From positions 248,001 to 312,000 of the forward strand of contig JALUTQ010000005.1 in the NCBI GenBank assembly GCA_032718865.1: 64,000 nucleotides of DNA. Direction: 5' to 3'. The position numbers and the translations under genes were made by a program. Below are positions 24,865 to 34,963 of this stretch, in pieces. The stretch comes from Tilletia caries. Taxonomy: Eukaryota > Basidiomycota > Exobasidiomycetes > Tilletiales > Tilletiaceae. The notes beneath the pieces are model-generated. The model was not told the DNA's origin. It saw only the letters and a list, made by a program, of their open reading frames with translations, and did no database searches. How positions within the stretch are numbered: position 1 is the first letter of the stretch; each line of letters opens with the position of its first letter.

Positions 24865-27800
24865 TCAAAGGTCTAGCGCTTCCGGTCTGTCATTAGGGGC
24901 CTCCTCGTCGTCGCTGCCAGATTCGGTCCAAAAGTCATCGTCTTCGTCCTGGTTTTCATGTCGTTCGGCTCGCGCATCATTCTGCCCTATGTCGTCTTGC
25001 TCGTCCATGATTTCAATAGCTAGTTCTGCGATCTCTTGTTCTGTGGGGGGGGGCGTCTGGAAGTGCTGGATAACACAATGAGAGCTCGAGAGCCGAGCGA
25101 AAAAGGCAATGATTCAGTAGGTATTGTTGTCGGCCTTCCTCGCTGTGGATGACGCCTGCATCCGTGAAGGTCGTCTCCTCTCGCTCCATGCGGACTTGAT
25201 TGGCGTCGCCGACCACCTTGCATCCATGGTGATGGCAGTCGTGCATGGCATTGACGAGTCGTTCAAATCCCTGGAAAGATATGATGAAAAGAATCTTGTG
25301 AGAATAAGAATACGAAGGCGAGATAGGGAAATGATAGCAAGTATGGCTCATTTACCTCAATGCCTACGATCTCTTGTCTATCCTCTTGAAGAATGCTTGG
25401 CTGCAGTCCCAGATCTTCGCCCCAGTGCATGACCATCACTTCTACCTGGAGCTGAGTGCTCACTGTAAAAATTCGATCCACCCGGACGATCCTCCCGTCA
25501 CCAGTTCTGTGATCAAACCAGGAGGTGGAGAACTCGCCAACCCTCACTCGATCCCCTGCTGATGTGATGATCCTCTTCACCGAAGAGACCGCCTCGTCCT
25601 CCTCCGTAGAAAGGCCGTAAAGTTTTTGCAGACTGGAAGGCATTAGTGAAAGCAGATTGGAATCCGGCCTGTGAACGATGCCGTCTTTGACCCAGCTACC
25701 TCCAGCCGCCAAGTGCTGAATGGCTTCTTGATCCATCATGCGCTGCAGAATGTCTTTCGAGGGAGCAGAGCGATTGCTCTTGATGGACGCATCCCGGACC
25801 GCAGAGTTAAAGGATTCATATCGTTCCGATGTAAATCCCTTGGCCGGTCCATATGCTTCAATGTTGTCGACTATGTGAAGTAGAATATGAAACTTTGGTT
25901 TGCCTGTGAGTTTGGAAGGGAAAACTGCCGCTGCGGCGGCATAGAAGATCATGAGGGCGGCCTTGACATCTTCCTGAAAGAAGAGGAGAAAGCAAAGAGC
26001 CTTATCAATATACATTGCAGGTGAATTGTCGCCTGCTACTCACTTTGTATTGACCCATCTCTTCCCATGAAATCTCTTCAACAAAGAGGAGACGTCCCAA
26101 AACACCCAGAGCACTCCATGCCATCCACAGTTCCAGGGACATTGTCTCCGCTTTCATCAACGGGTAGAATGCAACTGCCGCAACTTGTACGATCTTCTTG
26201 AGGTCCTTGCCGATGAGACCGCCTGCATTGTCAATCAGCCATTTTCCCGGTAGGCACTTTGCATTGACCACACCCGAGAGAGACACAGCCTGAAGCCGGG
26301 CAACAGCGTCTCGCTGGGTGGAGCTAAACTTTGTCCCACCGATGCTCGATACTGTGTGAATCCACAAGTACTTTGCGACGCCGAGCAGAAAGGTGTGGAG
26401 CAGGTCCACTGGCGTAGCGGCACAGACGTCGAATCCCGTCTCGTCTTTGTAGAGAGCAGAGATTGACGTTAGCGAGATTCAGAAATCGGAGAGGTGAACT
26501 CAAGGAAAGACACATGAGACCCGTAAGATACGTACCGTACAGCCGCAACAGCGGAGAGTGCCATTTTTCCCTCAAGCATCTCCTTTCGTCGTGCCTTCAC
26601 AGCTTCGTCATGGTGTCGGTCTGGTTTCGATTTGGATAGTGCAAGCAATTCATCACACAGCACAGCAGTCACCCCGTCCTTGATTCCAGTATCGCGTTGT
26701 CGATTGGACAGCGTCGATGCCACGCCTTTGGCAGCCAAGTTGATTTGTTTACGATTCTCTTTGATGACATCGACGCTGTTCTTCTTCGCTCCGAGCTGAA
26801 ATGCATACATGGAAGTAGATCAATCAATATCTGGTCACGCTCAGGTTGACAGTCAAAGTGTCCGTCATCGTCTCCCGTGCCATAGCCGATGCTCCTGACG
26901 ATAGAGCTCACCTTTAAGAAGTTGGCAAACCCTAGCACCTCTTTCATCTGTCTCCTCGTCCCTCCCGCTCGACAGCATCGGCACGCATGAAGACCGGACA
27001 TCCCGATGGATGCTGAAAGCATAGCCGCCATCGGGTTGTCGGCAACGCAAAAGATCAAAATCGGTCTGACGAGTGCTTCTTCGTTTAAGAAACGATCATG
27101 GACCGGGAAGGGATCGTTGTGTAGTGCACTGAGAGCGTTGAGCCATTGAGTATATATCAAGCGTGTCAGTGATACGTGAACATACTCGAGAGTTGAAAGG
27201 CCCATGCTCCGACGGAACTCACATCAACTCGTCAACCGCAGCACTCATCAGGTCGTGTCCGCTGACCTTGGTGCTGACGGACAACAGCTTGACGTTGATG
27301 CGCTTGTCCATCTCGGCTCTGGGTAATGCTGCGTTGGACATGTAGATTCCGATGTGTTCATTCCAACGCTTTGTTGTCGAACCAGACGTCTCATCTTCGA
27401 ACAGGATAACAGGAACCTGATAGACAAGGCGATTGCCGGCCTTCAGGCGGAGGTGATTGATTCGAGGCAAATTTGTCCCGTGCTGATCGACTGGAGAGGA
27501 CTGGATGGTGATCAGAGAGAAGCATCGTGACGTGTTCGGGATATTGAAGGAGTGGAGGACTCACAGACATCAACTTCGTGAAGTACTGAGCGTTCCCAGG
27601 TCTCGATTGTCTCGGGATCGAACTCGACGGGAGACACGCCTTGAATATATGCCTCAAAGTGATCGCCGCGCCGAATCACTTGCCATGCCTCACATCTCGG
27701 GTCGCCCTCTTCATTGATGAAGAATGTATAAGGCCGCAGAAGCTGGCCACCAGTGACCTGTACAACCTCATCGGTAAAGACAGTCTCACCGTTGCTGAGG

Positions 27801-28962
27801 CGAAAGCAGGGCGGTGTCTTGCGCGTATCCGTCTGATGCGCCATCTCGTTCCCGTGAAACACCTCCCTCATTGATTGATCCCGAACAGGCAGCAGTATCA
27901 TCTTCGTGCGCGTAATGGGATTGGCAAAGTCCTGCAGAATGCAGGTGGCCAGATCGCCAGACACAACAGTCACAGAGAAAAATACAGCGTTGAGGTTTAG
28001 AAATGATCAGCGAGAGCCAAAGGGTGGAGCCTGAATATAATAGACTTCAGCAACTCACGTTACGGATCTTATCCTCCACGCTGCTTGAGAAGAAGATCTT
28101 ATTGTCCGAAGTTGTGTGACGATAAAGGGGAGGGGACACATCCGATCTGATGAGCTTCATGGCTTGAGAGCAGGCGTACGCAGACGGAGTTCCGCGCGCA
28201 TCCAACGCGTTGGCAAAGTCGAGGGCGAAGCCCAGCGACGCCTCGGACAGGACGTGTTGAGGCGAGTTCTTCAGGGAAAGGGCAAGGAAAATCTGACAGT
28301 ATAGTTGTATCGATTAGCAAAGCAAGTATCTGGACTCTGCTGATCATCAGAGACTCACCTCCTTTGACTGAAAGGGGAATGCATCGTCGCTGCCTCCGTT
28401 GTGCCTCCGATGATCGTTGTCCTTGCTTATCTCCTGCGTGAACGCTTCATCTTCCTCCTGCATGGCCAGTCCCTCCTCCACCAAAGACGCCATGTCGTCG
28501 TCAAGGTCCATGCGACGAAAGAAGTCCTCCTTTGCATGGTCGTTTGGATTATCAATCAGCAGGTGATCCTCTCCCGACTCGAAGAAGGGATCGGTCACTG
28601 GCGTCGCACTCCTGTCCTGCTCCAACTCCTGATCATGTTGCTGCAGAAGGTACCGTGAATGAGCACAGAACGATCCACCTACACGCGCAAGAGACTTACC
28701 CATGTTGACTTGTTACGTTGATGACGGCCACTCGACGCGTGCTGACCGAGGTGCTTTGGCACGAAAGGTCGTCTTCCATCTTCATCGCAGGCCAAACACA
28801 CGATCCGCGACGGGGTGCCGTCCAAGAGACGGAACTCTGTCAAGAGAAGAGGGGATCAGTGACACTGACAGACAGCGGACAAGTATGAGGTGAAGAGCAG
28901 AGCCACTCACCCGGACCAAGCTGCGCCTGAATCGCCCCTGCTGTTTTGCGGTACGCAGGCAT
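24865..28962 (-). pseudogene. Large zinc-finger transposon-associated protein, C-terminal frame shifted
   Basis: A multi-exon minus-strand gene. The first exons (28962-28911, 28836-28700) encode MPAYRKTAGAIQAQL and a C2H2 finger (IVCLACDEDGRRPFVPKH followed by HASSGHQ). Later exons carry VPVILFEDETSG with RWNEHIGIYMSNAALPR, then FCVADNPMAAMLSASIG with HACRCCRAGG, then VDLLHTFLLGVAKYLW, LPGKWLIDNAGGLIGK, and KPKFHILLHIVDNIEAYGPA with FTSERYESFNSAVRDASI, and finally MHDCHHHGC. This block order is one I recognise from many uncharacterised large basidiomycete proteins linked to transposons. The last frame slips at a G9 run (25045-25053); one base less would continue it as an acidic tail to a stop at 24865. 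It could be the DDE-type enzyme of the element; I cannot place catalytic residues. Confidence 0.6.
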
Positions 28963-29196
28963 GTCGATTGCTGCTGCTGTATCATGTATGACTTCGTTGT
29001 GTGGATGTGGACTCTGGAATGCGGAATGTGTGGGTGAGGGAATGGGTAATGTGTGCCCGTGCGTCAGTGCGGCGGAGGAGTGTGGTCGCGTGATGTGATG
29101 TGGCAAAAGGACGAGCGTTTCTCTCTTCGGTTCTTCTCTCTCACAACCACACCCTCACCATCACACCCCTTTTTTATCACAGATTTGCCATTCCAT
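28963..29196. promoter_or_regulatory. Divergent promoter between two transposon genes
   Basis: About 230 bp separate the start codons of the zinc-finger gene (-) and the coiled-coil gene (+), so both must be driven from here. A pyrimidine run (cccctttttt) precedes the plus-strand start. No specific site was identified. Confidence 0.4.
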
Positions 29197-31090
29197 ATGC
29201 CCAAGTCACGCAAGCCGGTCGTTGCAGCCGTCCGATCGATTACATCGCTCGGCGAGTCATTCTCTGCTGCCGAAGACGACGATCGAGATGCTGTCCATCT
29301 TCCCACTGCAGAAGATGTTTTGGATGCTGCTCGAAACCGAAGCCAGAAGAACTCAAATGCGCGCCAGAGTTCAGAGCCTGAGGAGGACGAGGAGGATTTT
29401 GGATCCGCTGATGAGGATGAAGACGATCAGCCGAGCAACAAACGACAGCGAGCTCAAGCAGACGAGGCAATGCGTCCAGAGCAACAAGCAGCTGTTCCTC
29501 CATTACTGAGGCAGTGGGCTCAGCGTTTCCGACTCGGGCCTGAAGCAAGAGATCTACTTGAGGATCGGTATCAGCTGCAGATGTCGGTGAGTGATGTATA
29601 GGATGAATTGGCATTCTTTCACAGTTGCATTGACTTCAGGATTTTTCTTAGTATGGTGATGACCCACCAACAGTTGCCGACATTTTTGACTGGGCCCGCG
29701 ACCTTTCTACCTGGGAAACTTCGACCCAATCCGGACAAATGTTGGAGCAGGTCATGCGAAAGATCGATCAGCTAAAGGATGACGTCGAGAAGCTCAAGAA
29801 AGGAACGGGAATACTGACGAAGGGAGACTTGGTGAGCTGTTGAAAGTGGCTCAGCAGCGTTTATACTCAGCCCTCAGGTGTCGCTGTAACTGATGACAGG
29901 TGACCAATTGACCCTTGCATTTTCTTCATGCTTTATAGAACAAGCTCGGCCAGGCTGTAGCCTTCGTGTTCTTCAGCAGTCAAATTACAGAGTACAGCGC
30001 GGACTCAAGTATTGCTACGCGCACAATGGTGAGCGTTCCTCTCCACACCCACTCCCTCTTCTCCGGCTCTCGTCCCCAAGCTCTAATGAAGAGGACAGCG
30101 CGATAGAGAAATAATGATTTATAAAGCCGTGTTCATTGCGATGATTGATCAGTGTCCAGTGATAGCTGATGCGTTTCGATCGTCTTTCCCATCTCTCACG
30201 CGCCGCAGAAATTCCTTAAGGCAAATCCTCATCAAGTCGGTCAGCATTTCAAAGAGCTGGTGGAGGATCCGGAGACGTGCGATTGCCACGTCGAGCCAAA
30301 AGTCAAACAGCTCCTGAATCGCATGAGAGACATGTGCGCAACAAGAGTGAGTATTTTTACAAGGTGCACGTTTTTGCTCTCGCGAGTACCGCCGCTTCCC
30401 TGACGATTGGTTTGTTGTCTGCTGATACGATTCGTTTTTTTGCTTGCTGCTGGTAAGGTGCACAAATCGATGGGAGTGGACGACGATACGGAGGTACAGA
30501 GCGGAGATGAATTGTGGGACACCATTTGCAAAGGATACAAGGTTCCCTTCACCAAGAAGCGTGCGATGCGGCTCCTTTACATTGTAAGTATTTTCCAGTT
30601 CCTAGTCCCTACATCTTGACTCTGAAGTCTGAGTTTTGGATGCGTTATGATTTGCATTGAACTGATGAATATATCCTTTTCTCGTTTCAGCGCTTTGTCG
30701 CGACTCAGCATGCGCCTCGTGAGAAGAACGGAAAGCCAGTGGGAGACTTTTGGGAGACCGTGGACGCGACGCTGAAGGAGTTCCGCCAGCTTCAGGACCG
30801 TGATCCTGATGCTGCCAAAAAGTGAGTGTTTGAGCTTTGAGCGTGTTCCTACAATACTACTTTCTGCTGTGGACCAGCCATGTGTTATGTGTGAATTTTT
30901 ACGAGAGCTGACAACGTTATCTGTCAACTTCATTCATCCACACTCGGCACTCCACGATCTGCAACGCAGGGAGCTCGAAGCCGTGTGGGTGAATGACAAA
31001 AAGCGTTTCGGAAGTTTCGATGACAGGGCGATGACCAAGGCGGACGAGAAGCGAGAGGAGGCCCTCGCCAATGCAGTGCGATCAAAGTGA
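29197..31090 (+). CDS. Coiled-coil accessory protein of the 17-kb element
   Basis: Seven exons (29197-29586, 29652-29831, 29939-30028, 30209-30346, 30458-30583, 30691-30821, 30970-31090) join in phase into about 391 residues with no break. Residues 1-90 are Ser/Glu/Asp-rich with a basic start (MPKSRKPVVAAVRS) and a likely nuclear signal (NKRQR). Near residue 150 a short coiled coil follows (MRKIDQLKDDVEKLKKG). The C-terminal half is helical and basic (KVKQLLNRMRDMC, TKKRAMRLLYI). I do not recognise the family. Its intact frame and its promoter shared with the zinc-finger gene suggest it is needed by the element, perhaps in DNA binding or assembly. Confidence 0.6.
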
Positions 31091-32242
31091 GGCATCGACC
31101 AACACTCGACACCGATTTCTCAGCCTCCGACCTCTATTACGATCACTCCGAGTCACAATCACATTTTCTCTTATCCCTTTCCCCCTTTCTCTTTCCCCTC
31201 ACGAATATCTGGAAGATCACCTCTTCTTTGACGCGCTGAACATTGACCATCACCTTTTTCGCCTATGACCCACATACTGACACTCCATGCGTTACTTTCT
31301 CTAACGTTCCTCAGCCATCCTACATATTTCTCTTTGCAGGAAGCTTACTCGTAACTCGGGGCAGGATGCAGTCGCAGGAAGAGGACTGTGCTCTGCCAAC
31401 GTCGGTCATCACGCCATCCGTCATGCGCAGCACGGCCAATCACACTCCAAAGCTGCGCAGCTGGCAAGATCGTCAGGTTCCTTCACTTAGGCCGTCCATT
31501 TGGTACGTGTCGTGGCTGTCCCCGTTGAGGCGTGAGGACCGAAGGGAAAAACTGATCGTGACCGCTCTGATTTCTCATAACAGATCATACACGGTGGAGT
31601 CTCGGCTACATCCTTTACGCCCTGTCGCTCTCCTCTCCGGCCACTTGCCCTTCGTCGGCAGTTTCAAGCTGCGGTTGCAGGCGAAGATCGTAAAGGGGAA
31701 GTGGGAGATGCAGAACGGCGGCTGCGTCGGCTATGGGTGCCTCAGATCCATAGCTCAGGCCAACACGCCTGCAGGACGGCTCATTGAGACACTCCCAGTG
31801 AGTTCTTTCCCTCTCCCCCCTGGTGCCTCCTGTTGTCACACTGACCTCGTCTTTCTGTCCGAAACACTTCTTTTCGGTCCATTCCGTCTGCTTCCTCATC
31901 TGCTTCCCCTCCTTCAGCCTCCCGTACTTTTTCTCTCAGATGTTACCCTCTGTCTCTTCAACTACAGCCGACACCGCTGAACACACGCCGAGCTCTCTTT
32001 CTCTTTCTCCATCTTGTCCCTGCAGATCCACTTCGGCGTCCTTTCGGCCCGCCATGCCTTCGACCAGCTCCTCGCTATTCCAGCAGTCGTGTCTGGGTGA
32101 CCGGACTACGAGGGTTTGCCGTTTCCGTCTGCTTCCCCGCCCTCCCATCGACTAGTGCGCCTTCTGATCTCTCTTGCACCTGGTACAACACATATCTCGT
32201 GCCTTTGCTGACCCTCGTCCTACCTTCTGTCCCTCCTGCCAG
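31091..32242. other. Decayed exon-like fragments inside the element
   Basis: Pyrimidine-rich spacers alternate with exon-like pieces bounded by plausible splice sites: about 31351-31502 (after tttgcag, before gtacgt) and about 31585-31799 (after ataacag, before gtgagt). Frames in them contain stops or show no known domain. They look like remains of a spliced gene. Confidence 0.3.
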
Positions 32243-32940
32243 GCCCTCGGCGAGCTGCCGAGCTCACCAGCACGCTCGGCTCGTTCCTCAAGAAGAAGCT
32301 GAGTGCCAGAAGGCGCTCGACATCGTTCAGATCCCTGAGCGCATCATCACCTTCCGGTTAGTCCCTTTCCCATGCTGTCACTCTGCCCTTTTCTTGACGC
32401 GCTGCTGACCTTCTATACACTTGCCTTACCGTTGTCTCGTAAGACGACAAGGGCAAATGCCACGTCAACCGCAGTTGCCGTTCTCAGGTAGGTCGTTAAC
32501 CGCGTAGACGCGGGAAAAGAGGGACGCGCGACGCGTCTCATCCTCGTGCTTACGATGTCACATACTCTCAATCATCGCTTCCAGTTCAACTCCGCTCTCG
32601 GTCCTTACAAGGGTGAGCTCGTGATGAACGCGAGACGCGTTCATCGATTACGAGCTGACGATCTTTTTCTTTCAACATCTCGACGCGCCTCGGTATTCTC
32701 CGCTGCCACCCCACTGTGAACTTGATCATCCTCAAGTGAGTTGCCATCGAGAGCGCGTCTTCTCACCCTTGTGCTCTGATCATGACAATTTTAGTTCTCT
32801 ATTCCTTCCCAGGGTACGCGTCTGACGAGCAGTATCCGTCTTGTGGAAAGAAACTGAATTGGCTCAATACGCTCATCTTCATGTCATTCTTGAACAGTTT
32901 CCTTGCAGCCTTACAGGTCTGCCCACGGGCGGCGGCATAT
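32243..32940 (+). pseudogene. NADP-type glutamate dehydrogenase remnant (N-terminal half)
   Basis: Five short pieces, each next to splice-like signals, follow the order of fungal NADP-glutamate dehydrogenase. They are ELTSTLGSFLKKK then ALDIVQIPERIITFR (to about 32356), DDKGKCHVNRSCRSQ (about 32446-32489), FNSALGPYKG (about 32583-32611), RCHPTVNLIILK (about 32696-32736) and LTGLPTGGG (about 32911-32938). The first piece has a one-base loss after AAGAAGAAG. After GGG, where the enzyme has the Lys-Gly-Gly-Ser-Asp block, a stop follows. A possible further scrap (DTPDAGD, near 33440) may match the DVPAGD block. The enzyme would make glutamate from 2-oxoglutarate and ammonium; this copy cannot. 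It lies inside the transposon, so it is captured cargo. Confidence 0.65.
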
Positions 32941-34354
32941 GATGCATCTTCTGACGTGCTTCCCTTCTCTTCTCCAGTACATCCACCTCATCACCCACTC
33001 CCAACCACTGGCTCGGCAAGTGATACGGGTAAATTCCAGTTATTCAGTAGAATAACTGCGAGTAAGAATAAGGTCGCTTCGGCTGTTTTGGTGAAGATGC
33101 GCGCTGACTTCAATGCGGGCAAGAATTGACGTGTTTCTCTGACTCGTCATTTGTCGTTGCTTGAGTCTGACTCTCTTTTAAATTTTTCGGAAGCGACAGC
33201 TGGAGGAACCGCTTCGAAAGCTTCAAAAGAGCGAAGTACTGATGACGCGCATGCTCGCTGCTCACTGTCTGAAGCCCCGTAGTTGCCCCTGCTGAATGCT
33301 GACTGACACCCTTCTTCCTCCGCTCCGCTCTCCTCCTTTGCCTCTTTCTTTTTCCTGTAAGCAGTCCTCATCCTGGTTGGAACCTTCGTTCTCGCAGTCC
33401 GGCGCGTCAGTCGCCAGGAACACGCACCAGAAACGCGTATCCGACACGCCTGACGCTGGTGACATGGCGCGCATCACCCTCCGAAGCGGAATCTCGTTCC
33501 CCCACCGCGCCTTTCGATCTCACTAGTGAGGTACAGCCCTTTTCTCCCCCTTCAGCAGGAAGGCTGCTGCCCCTGTGAAGTGTGAACCCACAAATGCTGA
33601 CTGCCATTTTTTTGAACTTCTGATGAACCAGTCCTCTACATCCCTTACATTTGATTGGAGATCCGGTTCACAATCTGCTCGTCAAGCGCGTCGGACCTGG
33701 CCGGTGAATCCCGTTCTTCGTCACCTCCAGGGGAATCGTGTCCACCTTGCAACTTGCAAGGTATCGTCGAAAGTCTACGGTTGACGGTGAGTGTCCTGTC
33801 ATTTTGCCTGCCCCCTTTACCCCCTCTGGTTTCCTTACCTTCCTCTAACACCTCCTCTCAGTTCGCACCGCGGGGTGGTCCGCATCTCTCGTCTACCGCC
33901 CCTCTCCTCCCTTCCAGCCGTGCCTCATCGTGCATCCTCCGTCGGCGACCGTTCGACCTGGGCGCGCATCGGAGATTCGGAGCCCTCCTCACCCTGCGAT
34001 CTGTTCTATGATCCTTCTGAATCGTCATCTGAAATTGTCTACATGTCGCACGCGTGTGGAATGATATGCTGCTACACATTACTGGCATTGTCCTCCTGGT
34101 TTGTCCGAAGCGTTCCAAAGCTGTAGAAGGGGATAGAGTCTGTGAGGGTGATGAACTGCTGAACGACATCATGGGCGAGCTCCTACGAGAGCTCCAAGAG
34201 ATCTCAGGACATCGCCCTTTGTGGGTCTCCTAGAAGTTCCAACGATTAGGCCTAAAAAGCTCGTGGGATATCCTCCTCATTAGTATCACGACTGTCCCGA
34301 GATAACCTCACGACGCACGCAGACTGTCGCAGCCGACTGGCAGTGTACGCGGAC
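32941..34354. other. Right inner part of the 17-kb element, no intact gene
   Basis: About 1.4 kb of mixed pyrimidine-rich sequence with splice-like signals and short frames. Apart from one possible glutamate dehydrogenase scrap near 33440 I see nothing that codes. Confidence 0.35.
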
Positions 34355-34954
34355 ATCCAAGTGTTGACACTGGCAGCTTCCGGCATTTGCTTTTGCTGCC
34401 ACGTGACACACGAGTGATCACCACACATGCTGGTGATCATCACATGTCCGCAACGGCTGTCTGAACTACGAGGTGGAGGACGAAAGTCTTCGGATTTCTG
34501 AAATACTTAGTGTTTACACTCAGAATCTTCAAACTTGGCTCTCAATTGAAGTCCACAACCAGTCAAACAACTTGTGAGCTGAAAGGTGGTAAGCATAGAA
34601 CACACGAATAGGCACCTTTTTGCTCTTCAGAGCTGACTGCTTTTTGTCTGCGAATGGGTACGTGAGCAAAGTGTGAAAATCCGAGATTTTTATTCAATTA
34701 GTAAATTATTAAGTGATTTCATTTTGCTCCTAACCCTATTGAGAGTCGTCTTTTTCCCAGACAGAAACCGGTCCGACAACTTAAGAACAAAAGTTGCTCA
34801 AGTACACGCTGTATGATTTCCAGCTTTCCGCTCGCAAGTTGTTGTATTGGTTGTGGACTTCCTTTGAGAGCTCCGAAGGAGCGATTTGAGTGTAAACACT
34901 AAGTAAAATTGAGGTGCGTTCGAAGACTTTCGTCCTCCACCTCGTATGAGACTA
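34355..34954. repeat. Right terminal inverted repeat of the 17-kb element, split by a MITE
   Basis: From about 34368 the sequence is the inverse of the left end (TGGCAGCTTCCGGC, TTTGCTTTTGCTGCCACGTG, GTGATCACCACACA). It reaches GTCTGAACTA at 34468, is interrupted by the MITE, and resumes as TGAGACTA at 34947-34954. Confidence 0.8.
34469..34944. mobile_element. 476-bp Tc1/mariner-like MITE
   Basis: The ends CGAGGTGGAGGACGAAAGTC and its complement are inverted repeats, and similarity continues inward for about 130 bp (shared CTTAGTGTTTACACTCA, GAAGTCCACAACCA, ACAACTTG). A TA dinucleotide flanks each end (34467-34468 and 34945-34946), the target duplication expected of Tc1/mariner-type elements. 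Removing it restores the left-end sequence GAACTATGAGACTA exactly. It has no coding capacity. Confidence 0.85.
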
Positions 34955-34963
34955 GCCGATCCG
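34955..34963. repeat. Right 9-bp target-site duplication of the 17-kb element
   Basis: GCCGATCCG directly follows the right terminus TGAGACTA and equals 17871-17879. Confidence 0.85.

Larger units (their letters stand above)
17880..34954. mobile_element. 17-kb TIR DNA transposon with four-gene set and captured gene remnant
   Basis: The left end TAGTCTCATAGTTCAGAC (17880-17897) is matched in inverse at the right end, where a MITE has split it: GTCTGAACTA ends at 34468 and TGAGACTA lies at 34947-34954. Inward, the ends share GTGGTGATCAC and a block of about 40 bp with GTCACGTGGCAGCAAAAGC (17977-17995 and complement near 34397-34415), so the imperfect repeats span about 130-150 bp. GCCGATCCG duplications flank both ends. 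Without the MITE the element is about 16.6 kb. It holds a DUF6589-like gene, a RecQ-like helicase, a large zinc-finger gene, a coiled-coil gene and a decayed glutamate dehydrogenase. A 9-bp duplication fits Mutator-like or KDZ-like insertion, but no gene here is clearly of those types. Confidence 0.85.

Noticed and set aside
17880..34954. Assigning the large element to Mutator or KDZ by its duplication length
   Set aside because: The duplication length fits, but none of the encoded proteins shows the transposase blocks I know for these groups.
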